Positions 1 to 7,764 of a stretch of DNA of 32,434 nt are shown piece by piece. The translations under genes and the position numbers were made by a program. The DNA is from Ignavibacteriales bacterium (GTDB lineage Bacteria; Bacteroidota; Ignavibacteria; T3Sed10-11): assembly GCA_003567775.1 (NCBI GenBank), contig PWYR01000046.1, forward strand, positions 1-32,434, read 5' to 3'. Within the stretch, counting starts at the first letter, position 1. Each line of letters opens with the position of its first letter. The notes under the pieces were generated by a model that saw nothing but the letters and a program-made list of their open reading frames with translations, was not told the origin of the DNA and did no database searches.

Positions 1-282
1 CACACAATCGACGGCGGACACAGACGCAAAATTCCGGTGGGAATGTGTGGTGAAATGGCAGGCGATCCGATAGCAACTATACTGCTGGTCGGTATGGGGA
101 TTGACTCGTTAAGCGTGGTGCCGTCGGTGCTTCCCGAGGTGAAAAAGATAATTCGATCAATTAACTACAAAGAAGCTGCCAAAATCAGCCGTAGGGCGCT
201 GACAATGGGAACGCCCGAGGAAGTGTTCGGTTATCTAAGAAAAACATTGAAAACGAAACTGCCGGATGTTCCGTTAGGATAG
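1..282 (+). CDS. ptsI: Phosphoenolpyruvate-protein phosphotransferase (Enzyme I), C-terminal end only
   Basis: The reading frame is open from base 1 and ends at a TAG at 280-282, so only the last 93 residues are in the window. They carry VGMCGEMAGD, the signature around the active-site cysteine of the PEP-binding domain of Enzyme I, followed by the usual tail in which the Leu/Ser-rich 'PSVLPEVKKIIRS' stretch leads into the last helices. Enzyme I is the cytoplasmic protein that takes phosphate from PEP and passes it to HPr at the head of the sugar phosphotransferase system. It could in principle be another PEP-utilising enzyme of the same fold, but the MCGEMAGD context is typical of PtsI. The following isomerase gene starts 25 bases downstream on the same strand, so the two are probably co-transcribed. 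Confidence 0.9.
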   Translation, partial: HTIDGGHRRKIPVGMCGEMAGDPIATILLVGMGIDSLSVVPSVLPEVKKIIRSINYKEAAKISRRALTMGTPEEVFGYLRKTLKTKLPDVPLG

Positions 283-299
283 ATTACAAAAGGAAAACT

Positions 300-311
300 A
301 TGTTATTATGA
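300..311 (+). other. Three-codon minicistron overlapping the isomerase start
   Basis: ATG TTA TTA TGA at 300-311 follows AGGA (291-294) at a spacing of 5, better than the spacing to the isomerase ATG at 308. Its stop overlaps that ATG as ATGA. It may act as a translational coupler, or it may be chance. No product is claimed. Confidence 0.3.
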
Positions 312-1375
312 TTTCACCGGATATTTATAAAAAAATTGATCCGTCGGATATGAGAAGTCGTATCCGTAATTTTTATGAACAGGTAGAAGAAGCAATTGCA
401 ATTGGAAAAAAGTTTCAATCGTCCAATTACAGTAAACGCACAACAAACATTGTTCTTGCAGGGATGGGGGGCTCCGCGATCGGGGGAGATCTTCTTAGAA
501 CATATTTATCAAAACAACTAAGCATACCGTTTATTGTTAATCGCCATTATACGCTTCCAAACTATGTCGATAAAAATTCGTTGGTAATTATTTCAAGTTA
601 TTCCGGCAATACCGAGGAAACTCTTGAAGCGTATGAACAGGCGGTGGAACAAAAAGCACGCATTTTATGTATAACATCGGGCGGCGAGGTTGCAAAAAGA
701 GCGAAAGACCTGAAACATCAATACATATTTATTCCCGGCGGATTGCAGCCGCGCGCCGCGCTCGGATATTCATTCTTTCCGCTTTTATATGCGCTGGATA
801 AAATGGGGTTTGCCGATTTAAATGAGAATGAAGTGCAGGAAACCATAACCGTGTTGAAGACAATGTCGGGTGAAGCAGTCGATATGACCGAAAAAAATTA
901 TCCGTACTCGATAGCAAAGAGGTTGCACGGAAAGGCGGTCGTTGTCTGGTCGTCTTCCGACCTGCTCGAAGCGGTAAGCGTTCGCTGGCGGGGACAGCTA
1001 AACGAGAATGCAAAACATCTTGCCTATAGCGCTCTTTTCCCGGAATTGAACCACAACGAGATCGTCGGCTGGGAAAATCCTCCGGAGATATTGAAGCACT
1101 TTGTTATCGCGTTGCTTAAGGATCGCGACGATCACGCACGCGTCGTACAGCGAATGGCGATCACGAAAGAGGTGCTCAAAGAAACTCCCGATGCCATTCT
1201 TGAAATAGCTCCCCGCGGAGAGGGCCGTCTCGCCCGGATGTTCTCGATGATACACCTCGGCGATTGGGTGAGCTATTATCTTGCGATGCTCGACGAAGCC
1301 GACCCGACACCGGTGGAGCGTATCAATTATCTGAAGAGCGAACTCGAATACAATGCATTTGGAATTAATGAATAA
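308..1375 (+). CDS. Bifunctional phosphoglucose/phosphomannose isomerase
   Basis: The 355-residue protein has the SIS-domain layout of the archaeal-type PGI/PMI family. GMGGSAIGGD is at about residues 52-61, SSYSGNTEET at about 96-105, and QPRAALGYS at about 147-154. A glutamate in QLNENAK (about 233) and a histidine in ELNHNE (about 249) lie 16 residues apart, as the catalytic Glu and His do in this family. The enzyme interconverts fructose 6-phosphate with glucose 6-phosphate or mannose 6-phosphate in the cytoplasm. Placement after ptsI fits a sugar-uptake and central-carbon operon. The only good ribosome-binding sequence (AGGA, 291-294) is 13 bases from this ATG but 5 bases from an ATG at 300, which opens a three-codon frame whose TGA overlaps the start at 308. 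Translation may therefore be coupled. Confidence 0.92.
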   Translation: MISPDIYKKIDPSDMRSRIRNFYEQVEEAIAIGKKFQSSNYSKRTTNIVLAGMGGSAIGGDLLRTYLSKQLSIPFIVNRHYTLPNYVDKNSLVIISSYSGNTEETLEAYEQAVEQKARILCITSGGEVAKRAKDLKHQYIFIPGGLQPRAALGYSFFPLLYALDKMGFADLNENEVQETITVLKTMSGEAVDMTEKNYPYSIAKRLHGKAVVVWSSSDLLEAVSVRWRGQLNENAKHLAYSALFPELNHNEIVGWENPPEILKHFVIALLKDRDDHARVVQRMAITKEVLKETPDAILEIAPRGEGRLARMFSMIHLGDWVSYYLAMLDEADPTPVERINYLKSELEYNAFGINE

Positions 1376-1388
1376 CAAAAAGGTCGGT

Positions 1389-1697
1389 TTAAATCTTATT
1401 TTTTTTTCGCTCTTCGAGCCATTTCTTGAACGATGTATTACTTTCAAGCGACGGTTTGCCCGCGATAATACCACGAACGCTGATATCTTCATCTACGTCT
1501 GGCCAATGAATACCTTCACCATTACCGATTAATCTCCAATTCTTTCGCTCATTGACTTCTGTATGAAGTAAACGCGGATACCATGAAAGCGGGACAGTAA
1601 TAGTACGACCATCACTTAAATCAACGGTAATTGAGTCTTCATCAATTAGTACATTTGTTACTGCCGGTATCTGTATGTCAGTTTCCAAAGAAGTCAT
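1389..1697 (-). CDS. DUF2442 domain protein
   Basis: The 102-residue protein matches the DUF2442 family pattern: an N-terminal strand 'VLIDEDSITVDLSDGRTITVPLSWYPRLL', an invariant-looking GEGIHWPDVDEDISVRG motif at about residues 59-76, and a short charged tail. DUF2442 genes are very often paired with DUF4160 genes, and the pair is commonly suspected to be a toxin-antitoxin-like or regulatory module; its biochemistry is not established. Here the partner lies just upstream on the same strand and overlaps this start by 20 bases (1678-1697), so the two form one transcription unit. The gene converges on the isomerase with a 13-base gap. It looks intact although its partner is frameshifted. Confidence 0.85.
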   Translation of the reverse strand: MTSLETDIQIPAVTNVLIDEDSITVDLSDGRTITVPLSWYPRLLHTEVNERKNWRLIGNGEGIHWPDVDEDISVRGIIAGKPSLESNTSFKKWLEERKKNKI

Positions 1698-1913
1698 TCC
1701 ACGCCCCTATCAATTTGTTTTCATATTCTTGAATGATTTGGTGAATTTTGTTGATTTCTTTTCCACTAAGTCCATTGCTTCGATGTAATCTTATCGGTGA
1801 TAACCAGAATTTTGCTGTTTTGTTGTCATGTTCTACGTGAATATGTGGCGCCTCTTCTGATCGCTCGCATAAAAGAAAAACCTATATGGTCCGATACGTA
1901 ATATTGTCGGCAT
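1678..1913 (-). pseudogene. DUF4160 domain protein, frameshifted
   Basis: On the minus strand an ATG at 1913 has a good AAGGA ribosome-binding site and encodes MPTILRIGPYRFFFY, the typical DUF4160 N-terminus. The frame then runs into a stop about ten codons later. From about 1867 another frame continues the family without interruption: ERSEEAPHIHVEHD, then KFWLSPIRL, then IIQEYENKLIGAWNDFFGN, and a stop at 1678-1680. One missing base near 1862-1870 joins the two parts and would give a protein of about 79 residues, the normal family size. It may be a real loss-of-function mutation, a recoding site or a sequencing or assembly error; the sequence alone cannot tell. The intact reading frame would overlap DUF2442 by 20 bases. 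Confidence 0.8.
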
Positions 1914-1937
1914 TCCGTATTCCTTTTTTATAATTGT

Positions 1938-1966
1938 ATATTAAATATATATGTATTTAATGTCAA
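1938..1966 (-). promoter_or_regulatory. Promoter of the DUF4160-DUF2442 unit with palindromic operator
   Basis: Read on the minus strand, a perfect TTGACA (1966-1961) lies 17 bases from TAATAT (1943-1938), and the DUF4160 start follows about 25 bases later. The space between the boxes is a 22-base palindrome (1940-1961) with one mismatch: half-sites ATTAAATATAT and, as its reverse complement, ATTAAATACAT. A palindrome there is where an autorepressor of a toxin-antitoxin-like unit would bind. This is inference from position; AT-rich palindromes also arise by chance. Confidence 0.55.
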
Positions 1967-2036
1967 TAATCTCGAGAAAAATAAGCTTTTTTTATCGTAA
2001 AAGAGGTAATGCAATTGGACCGCCATATTATATCAA

Positions 2037-2087
2037 GGTACAGCCGTAACTACGTGGATATTGAGTTACTGTACCGGCTGCTTTTTT
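2037..2087 (+). terminator. Stem-loop with T-run, possible terminator or attenuator
   Basis: GGTACA (2037-2042) pairs with TGTACC (2070-2075), and inside it GTAACT (2046-2051) pairs with AGTTAC (2064-2069). Alternatively CAGCCG (2041-2046) can pair with CGGCTG (2075-2080), which ends directly at a run of six T (2082-2087). The two outer stems exclude each other, as in an attenuator. No gene ends just upstream on this strand, so if it functions it would be in the leader of the gene at 2218 or end a small transcript. Evidence is structural only. Confidence 0.35.
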
Positions 2088-2144
2088 CATTCAGCCAATC
2101 ATCCAACCATGCATCCATGCGCTCATTTTTTCTCCTCCTTAATC

Positions 2145-2172
2145 TTGATTTTCTCCAAAATTCTGTTAAAAT
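2145..2172 (+). promoter_or_regulatory. Candidate promoter for the protease-propeller-barrel gene
   Basis: TTGATT (2145-2150) and TAAAAT (2167-2172) are spaced by 16 bases and lie about 45 bases before the start at 2218. This is a fair sigma-70-type match in an AT-rich stretch, so chance resemblance is possible. Confidence 0.35.
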
Positions 2173-2217
2173 TAAAAGACAAGGGATTATCTAACCACCA
2201 ATTATCGGAAGTATGTG

Positions 2218-5028
2218 ATGAACGGTTTGAGGGTTGTTGCTGTCCTGATTGCACTATTGATCACTGCCGAGTGTGCACAGGGGCAATTTTACTGGTTTGG
2301 TCGTAATAAAGTCCAATACACCGATTTCGATTGGCAAATTCTGCATACGGAACATTTCGATATTTATTATTATTCCGAGATGCAGGATCTCGCCGAGCGG
2401 GGCGCTTATATTGCCGAGGAAAGTTTTAAACTACTCGAAGACAAATTTAATCATACCGTATCAAGGCGCATTCCGCTTATTTTCTACAGTTCCCATCTGC
2501 ATTTTCAGGAAACCAACGTCACCCCCGGTTTTATACCCGAGGGAGTAGGGGGATTTTTTGAATTTATTAAAGGACGCGTTGTTATTCCTTTTAACGGGTC
2601 TCTTGCACAATTCGAACATGTAATCCGGCACGAGCTTGTGCATGTGTTTATGACCAGCAAACTTAGACAGGTATTGCGTGACAGACGAAAACCATCGGAC
2701 CGGCTCCCGCCGCTTTGGTTTGTCGAAGGACTTGCCGAATACTGGTCGACGGAGTGGGATACCCAGGCGGAGATGATGATACGGGATGCAGTACTGAACG
2801 ACTATGTTGTGGGATTATCGAATATAGAGCGGTACTACGGATCATATTTGATGTATAAGCTCGGACAAAATGCAATCCAGTATATAGCCGAAGAATTCGG
2901 CGAAGAAGCGGTTCTGTTGCTTATGGAAAATTTCTGGCGGTCGAGTTCATTTAGTGAGGTTATGAAAGAAACGATCGGCCTTAATTACCGCGAGTTCGAT
3001 GAGCGATGGTTGTATCACCTAAAGAAAAAATACTATCCCGTCATGGCGGATAGCGATCATCCGAGCAGGGTAACCGAGAAAATTATTACCGAAGGATATA
3101 ACGCAACGCCGGTCTATACCGAGATTAACGGGAAACGGGAAGTATACTTCGTCGGCAACCACACAGGATATACAAGCTTATTCAGATTAAATCTTGACGA
3201 CGATAAGCCGGAACCGAAGGTAGTAATCAGAGGAGAGAGAACCCGTGAATTTGAGTCGGTGCGGGTGTTTCAAAATTCCATTCATATATCGAGTGACGGT
3301 ATCCTGGCATTTGTTACAAAAAGTGGTGAGAGCGACGTTCTTCATATTTACGATATAAAATCGGATAAACGCATCGAAACTCTCCGCTTTGACGATCTGG
3401 TTATGTTGAATTCCCCGAATTGGTCGCCCGAAGGCGACCGGTTTGTAGTTGCCGGCGTCGATATGAACGGATACCGCAACCTTTATATTTATAACATTGA
3501 AGACCGATCGTTGCAACAGCTTACAAAAGATTTCTATGATGACCGGGATCCCGCATGGTCGCCGGGCGGCACATTGATTGTTTTTAGTTCTGACAGATCC
3601 CGGTACGGCAGATACGGTTATTATAATTTGTTTCAATACAATCTTGAAACAGGCGAGATAACCGCCATAGCGGTTGAGAATAGAAATTTTCATTCGCCTT
3701 CGTGGTCGCCCGACGGTTCACAACTCGTTTTTGTGTCCGACCGGGACGGTGTTCGTAATATCTGGTCGATGAAAATGGACGGTGGTAATCCCCGCTCCCT
3801 CACACGACTCACATATTTTACAACAGGTTCGTTCGATCCCTCATGGACAAAGAACGATGGACTGCTTTTTACCACGTATGAAAGGGGAAGGTTTCATATT
3901 CGCAAGCTTGACAATGTGTCGAATCTTCTTGCCGAACATTCGGCTGAGTCCATTTTTGATTCATCATCATCACTTAACGGTTGGGATATTGCGAAACTAC
4001 ACGCCAATGTCGATGTTGAGGTCAGATCCTATAAACCGAGCTATACACTTGATATTGCACAAAGCCAGATTTCGACCGACCCGATTTTCGGCACAAGCGG
4101 CGGCGCAGTTATCTCCATAAGCGATATGCTTGGAAACGAGCGTTATAATTTCCTTATCTATAATACGGCGCAATCACAGGATGAATTCCTCGAAAGTTTT
4201 AACATCGCCATTTCACGGGTATCGTTATTGCGGCGTACGAATTTCACGTACGGGATTTTTCATTTTGCAGGCAGACGTTACGATCTCACCGATCCCGACC
4301 TGTTCTTTTATGAGCGTATGTTCGGCGGCTACTTTGCGCTGAGTTATCCATTGTCGCATTTTAAAAGGGTTGAGTTTACATCTTCTTTAAGTCATTCAAA
4401 TAAACAGCTCTTCTACGATATTTCCGAACGAAAAGCTCTTATGGTTTCGAATTCCGTATCTTTTATTCACGATAATTCCTTATGGGGACCTACCGGACCA
4501 TTGGACGGTCGCCGCTTATTGGTGCGGTTTGCATATACAACCGATATTCAGTACGGGAACGTTAATTACTATACAGTAATGGCAGATTACCGGAATTATC
4601 TGCGACTGGGGCAGCGCTCGGCGTTTGCTTCGCGGTTTCAATTCTTTTATAATCACGGTGAAGAAGCCAGGCGGTACTTTATGGGCGGGAGTTGGGATCT
4701 GCGTGGATATCCAAGATGGTCACTTCGCGGGCAGAAACTATGGCTCAACAGTCACGAATTACGGATTCCCTTCATCGATCAGCTCGGTGTGTTGTTCCCG
4801 TTTGGTGGGATAGGATTCGGCTCGTTTCGCGGCGCCGTCTTTTTTGATGCAGGCAGTGTATGGGATACGGAATATAAAGAAACACTCGGAAGCGTCGGGG
4901 CGGGATTACGATGGAACATCGGTGGTGTGCTTGTTCTTCGTTACGATATCGGAAAGCGGATAGAAGATAACTTTACCCGACTGCAGAGCGGATTGTTTCA
5001 TCAATTTTTCTTCGGCTGGGATTTTTAG
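2218..5028 (+). CDS. Outer-membrane fusion: HExxH peptidase, TolB-type propeller, Omp85 barrel
   Basis: I place the start at ATG 2218, six bases after GGAAG (2207-2211), rather than GTG 2215. A signal peptide ends near AQG-QFYWF. Residues about 30-275 form a zinc-peptidase domain: IRHELVHVF at about 136-144 gives HExxH, and WFVEGLAEYWS at about 168-178 supplies the usual third-ligand glutamate of gluzincins. Residues about 300-570 are a WD40-like (PD40/TolB) propeller, with repeated W-S-P-[DEG]-G motifs near 402, 448 and 497. Residues about 610 to the end form a beta-barrel with WDLRGYPRWSLRGQ near 825-838, the [LV]RG[FY] lid-loop motif of Omp85/BamA barrels, and a C-terminal phenylalanine. 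No POTRA domain is visible. The lipoprotein gene starts directly after the stop codon. I infer an outer-membrane protein with periplasmic protease and propeller; the substrate is unknown. Confidence 0.85.
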   Translation: MNGLRVVAVLIALLITAECAQGQFYWFGRNKVQYTDFDWQILHTEHFDIYYYSEMQDLAERGAYIAEESFKLLEDKFNHTVSRRIPLIFYSSHLHFQETNVTPGFIPEGVGGFFEFIKGRVVIPFNGSLAQFEHVIRHELVHVFMTSKLRQVLRDRRKPSDRLPPLWFVEGLAEYWSTEWDTQAEMMIRDAVLNDYVVGLSNIERYYGSYLMYKLGQNAIQYIAEEFGEEAVLLLMENFWRSSSFSEVMKETIGLNYREFDERWLYHLKKKYYPVMADSDHPSRVTEKIITEGYNATPVYTEINGKREVYFVGNHTGYTSLFRLNLDDDKPEPKVVIRGERTREFESVRVFQNSIHISSDGILAFVTKSGESDVLHIYDIKSDKRIETLRFDDLVMLNSPNWSPEGDRFVVAGVDMNGYRNLYIYNIEDRSLQQLTKDFYDDRDPAWSPGGTLIVFSSDRSRYGRYGYYNLFQYNLETGEITAIAVENRNFHSPSWSPDGSQLVFVSDRDGVRNIWSMKMDGGNPRSLTRLTYFTTGSFDPSWTKNDGLLFTTYERGRFHIRKLDNVSNLLAEHSAESIFDSSSSLNGWDIAKLHANVDVEVRSYKPSYTLDIAQSQISTDPIFGTSGGAVISISDMLGNERYNFLIYNTAQSQDEFLESFNIAISRVSLLRRTNFTYGIFHFAGRRYDLTDPDLFFYERMFGGYFALSYPLSHFKRVEFTSSLSHSNKQLFYDISERKALMVSNSVSFIHDNSLWGPTGPLDGRRLLVRFAYTTDIQYGNVNYYTVMADYRNYLRLGQRSAFASRFQFFYNHGEEARRYFMGGSWDLRGYPRWSLRGQKLWLNSHELRIPFIDQLGVLFPFGGIGFGSFRGAVFFDAGSVWDTEYKETLGSVGAGLRWNIGGVLVLRYDIGKRIEDNFTRLQSGLFHQFFFGWDF

Positions 5029-6186
5029 ATGAAACAAGAATTCTCATACCTTCCTTTATTATGCGCCATCCTTTTCTTGTACACCGGATGCGGAAGTTTC
5101 AAACTAAGCGAACCGATTACCCCGACGGAGCGTGATTGGGTGATCGGCGCAGGATCGTCACAGCGAACACATTTCCAGGATATACGGCTTTCGCCACCGT
5201 TCGATCCAGAATGGGATTATAACGCCGGCGGGGGATTTTCATCGAATGCACTGCTGATAAAGGGCGATGTTTTATTTATCACAACCTTGCACGGAGACTT
5301 GCATCTTATCAATGCCGAAACCGGCAGACGCATCGGTCGAATAAGTTTCAACGAACCAATATCCGGTTCTCCGGTGCTTTATAACCATATTATCGTTATT
5401 CCGCTTGCAGGCGGCGACGAAACTCTTGTTGCGTATGATTTGTTAGCCGGGGATGAGATTTGGTCCAAAAATATCGGACCCGTCGAGTCTTCTTTATTGT
5501 TGTACAGAGGAACTATCTATGCGGCGTCACGTAACGGAGCCCTGTATGCCTACGATCCGGTTACCGGCGATGAACGCTGGAAGAAAGAAATCGGGAATAT
5601 GATTTATGCATCTCCATCGGCTTCAGATGACCGGCTATTTATTGCCGCATCTACCGGCTTAGTGTTTGCAATTGATTATAAGGAAGGGCATATTGTGTGG
5701 CAGTCGGATACTTTGCGGACTATTCTGACAACACCGGTTGTTGGCGATGAGTTTGTGTATGTGTCGTCGAGAGATTCGTTGGTTTACTGTTTACGACAAG
5801 ACACCGGTGAGCTTGTATGGACATATAACCCCGGTTCCCGGTTATATAGTGCGCCGTCTATCGGGGAGAAGTATGTTATCGTTGGAACGGCCGGCGGAGA
5901 TATGGTGGCGGTGCATCCCGGCAACGGTTCGAAGCAATGGCAGTTTCAAGTAAAAAGTATTGTAAATAGCTCTCCCTTAATTGCAGGAGATTTCGTATAT
6001 TTTGTTTCATTGGATAAACATATTTATATTTTAAATGAACGTGACGGTGCGCTTCGGTGGTCGTATGATGTTTCCAGTCGGTTAAAAACAACTCCACTCA
6101 TTTGGAAGGACCGGCTTTTTATATGTGCAGGAGACAGGAGAGTATATTCATTTCGGCATGTTCTGACAGAGCGGGATGCTCAATAA
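5029..6186 (+). CDS. PQQ-like beta-propeller lipoprotein (BamB-like)
   Basis: The 385-residue protein opens with a lipoprotein signal peptide, LLCAILFLYTGC, with the lipid-attachment cysteine at 21. The -3 position is Tyr, so the lipobox is slightly off consensus. The rest is a series of about seven PQQ-type blades with the A-x-[DN]-x-x-[TS]-G-x-x-x-W pattern, for example YAYDPVTGDERWK near 173, CLRQDTGELVWTY near 264 and AVHPGNGSKQWQF near 304. BamB, the propeller lipoprotein of the barrel-assembly complex, has this form and size, as do alcohol-dehydrogenase-like PQQ proteins; no catalytic residues for the latter are evident. The ATG follows the stop of the barrel protein with no spacer, so translation is probably coupled and the two proteins likely work together at the outer membrane. 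Confidence 0.85.
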   Translation: MKQEFSYLPLLCAILFLYTGCGSFKLSEPITPTERDWVIGAGSSQRTHFQDIRLSPPFDPEWDYNAGGGFSSNALLIKGDVLFITTLHGDLHLINAETGRRIGRISFNEPISGSPVLYNHIIVIPLAGGDETLVAYDLLAGDEIWSKNIGPVESSLLLYRGTIYAASRNGALYAYDPVTGDERWKKEIGNMIYASPSASDDRLFIAASTGLVFAIDYKEGHIVWQSDTLRTILTTPVVGDEFVYVSSRDSLVYCLRQDTGELVWTYNPGSRLYSAPSIGEKYVIVGTAGGDMVAVHPGNGSKQWQFQVKSIVNSSPLIAGDFVYFVSLDKHIYILNERDGALRWSYDVSSRLKTTPLIWKDRLFICAGDRRVYSFRHVLTERDAQ

Positions 6187-6228
6187 TCATGTGATCCTCA
6201 TTTACTCAATCTATGGAGCACTGCATAT

Positions 6229-6909
6229 ATGGACCGGTTAGATCTTCTGCGGATTGTCCCGATCTTTACTGATCTTGAAGACGAGGTCTTTAAAAAAATA
6301 GTCGACATAGGGCTTGAACGGAAATACACGAAGAATTCCATAGTGTTTTTGGAAGAGGAGATAGGCGCGATATTATTCATAATCTTAAATGGCAGGGTAA
6401 AGGTAGTACGAACCGATGACAACGGAAAAGAGGTGATTTTATCGATTCTCGGTCAGGGAGACTTCTTCGGTGAGATGGCATTGCTTGACGATCTTCCCCG
6501 ATCGGCAACGGTAGTAGCACTCGACAAGTCGGAATTGTTTATAATTCACCGACGTGATTTTCTCGATTTGATCGAAAGGACTCCAAAGGTAGCCACTGCG
6601 CTTTTACGGGAGTTGACTCTTCGCCTGAGGAAATCCAATGAACAGATTGAAAATTTATCGCTCAAAGATGCCGTCGGGCGTGTGGCAACAGTCATATTAC
6701 AACTGGCAGATGAGGTCGGGAAAATAAGAAAAGGAGCAGTTGTCATCGAGGACTTCCCGGTGCAGCAGGATCTTGCGAATATGGCGGGCACATCGAGGGA
6801 AACAATCTCGCGCACAATACATCAATTTATGCATAATAATTATGTTGAGCAAAAAGGGAATACTCTCATAATAAAAGATTATGAAAAATTCAAGAATCTC
6901 TTTTCCTGA
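6229..6909 (+). CDS. Crp/Fnr family transcription regulator, copy 1
   Basis: The 226-residue protein has an N-terminal cyclic-nucleotide-binding-type beta-roll (about 10-125), with GQGDFFGEMALLDDLPRSATVVA at about 75-97 matching the phosphate-binding cassette. A long dimer helix follows, then a C-terminal winged helix with the recognition region TSRETISRTIHQF at about 188-200. The RSAT in the cassette resembles cAMP-binding members, but the ligand is not proven. There are no cysteines, so it is not an FNR-type iron-sulfur sensor. A GGAG at 6214-6217 precedes the start by 11 bases. The gene lies 42 bases after the lipoprotein gene and may share its transcript. A close paralogue of equal length follows. 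Confidence 0.9.
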   Translation: MDRLDLLRIVPIFTDLEDEVFKKIVDIGLERKYTKNSIVFLEEEIGAILFIILNGRVKVVRTDDNGKEVILSILGQGDFFGEMALLDDLPRSATVVALDKSELFIIHRRDFLDLIERTPKVATALLRELTLRLRKSNEQIENLSLKDAVGRVATVILQLADEVGKIRKGAVVIEDFPVQQDLANMAGTSRETISRTIHQFMHNNYVEQKGNTLIIKDYEKFKNLFS

Positions 6910-6946
6910 GTTCAATTTAAGTGGTTATTAAAAAAATCTAATTTCC

Positions 6947-6975
6947 TTGACATTCAGTGCGGTAAAATGTATCTT
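6947..6975 (+). promoter_or_regulatory. Promoter of the second Crp/Fnr gene
   Basis: A perfect TTGACA (6947-6952) is followed after 17 bases by TATCTT (6970-6975), about 90 bases upstream of the start at 7067. It suggests the second regulator is transcribed on its own, independently of copy 1, with a long leader. Confidence 0.55.
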
Positions 6976-7066
6976 TACAAGAACTTAGAGCTTTTTGGGC
7001 TACAACACGCGATAGTCCTTCCGGTTTATACGGTAGCGATCTACATAATGATAGAATTCGGAGTTT

Positions 7067-7747
7067 ATGGAAATAGTTGAACTCGTTCGTGCGGTGCCTA
7101 TTTTTGGTGTTCTTGATAACAACGAAATTAGAAAAATCGTTGAAATTGGCATAAATCGTAGATTTAGTAAGAACGGCATAGTTTTTCTCGAAGAAGAGGA
7201 AGGGGCGGCTCTATTTATTATAATCTCCGGAAAGGTAAAGGTAGTGCGAACCGATGATCAGGGGCGCGAAGTAATTCTAACCATTCTCGGTCCGGGAGAC
7301 TTTTTTGGCGAAATGGCAATCCTCGACGGAATGCCGAGGTCGGCTACCGTCGTTTCAATCGATAAGTCGGAATTGTTTATGATCCACCGTCGTGAATTCC
7401 TTCAATTAATCGAAAAGACGCCGCAAGTTGCTATATCTCTTCTTCGCGAGTTAACACACCGTCTGCGAAAATCCGATGAACAGATTGAGCGTCTTTCGCT
7501 TAAGGATGCCGTCGGACGCGTTGCAAATGTTATTCTCCAACTCGCAGATGAATTAGGGAAAATTAAAAAAGACCAGGTTATTATTCACGATTTTCCTCTG
7601 CAACAAGATCTCGCTAATATGGCGGGTACATCGCGTGAAACTATTTCGCGAACTATTCACCAGTTTATCCGTGAAGGCCATCTGGAGCAGCACGGGAATT
7701 CTATAGTTATTACAAATTTTGAGAAGTTTAAAGGTATCTATTCGTAA
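7067..7747 (+). CDS. Crp/Fnr family transcription regulator, copy 2
   Basis: This 226-residue protein aligns with copy 1 end to end without gaps. I count about 157 identities (69%) by eye. The cassette GPGDFFGEMAILDGMPRSATVVS and the helix-turn-helix TSRETISRTIHQF are kept, the latter exactly, so both copies may read the same DNA site. Differences gather in the first 30 residues and the last 26 (after the recognition helix). Like copy 1 it has no cysteines. GGAG (7060-7063) lies only 3 bases from the ATG. It has its own promoter in the 157-base gap, and the PHP gene follows 17 bases after the stop. An origin by tandem duplication is the simplest reading. Confidence 0.9.
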   Translation: MEIVELVRAVPIFGVLDNNEIRKIVEIGINRRFSKNGIVFLEEEEGAALFIIISGKVKVVRTDDQGREVILTILGPGDFFGEMAILDGMPRSATVVSIDKSELFMIHRREFLQLIEKTPQVAISLLRELTHRLRKSDEQIERLSLKDAVGRVANVILQLADELGKIKKDQVIIHDFPLQQDLANMAGTSRETISRTIHQFIREGHLEQHGNSIVITNFEKFKGIYS

Positions 7748-7764
7748 CGGTTGATTGTGGGTTC

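Larger units (their letters stand above)
1914..2217. other. Intergenic region without a convincing gene
   Basis: About 300 bases between the divergent DUF4160 and outer-membrane genes. The left part is the AT-rich promoter/operator of DUF4160. The middle holds a stem-loop followed by a T-run (2037-2087). The right part holds a candidate promoter for the downstream gene. Open frames here (61 and 81 codons) have no family features and I treat them as chance. Confidence 0.6.

Noticed and set aside
2009-2306. Two open frames (61 and 81 codons) before the barrel gene
   Set aside because: They have no family features, no ribosome site and lie across the stem-loop and promoter region; composition looks like non-coding AT-rich DNA.
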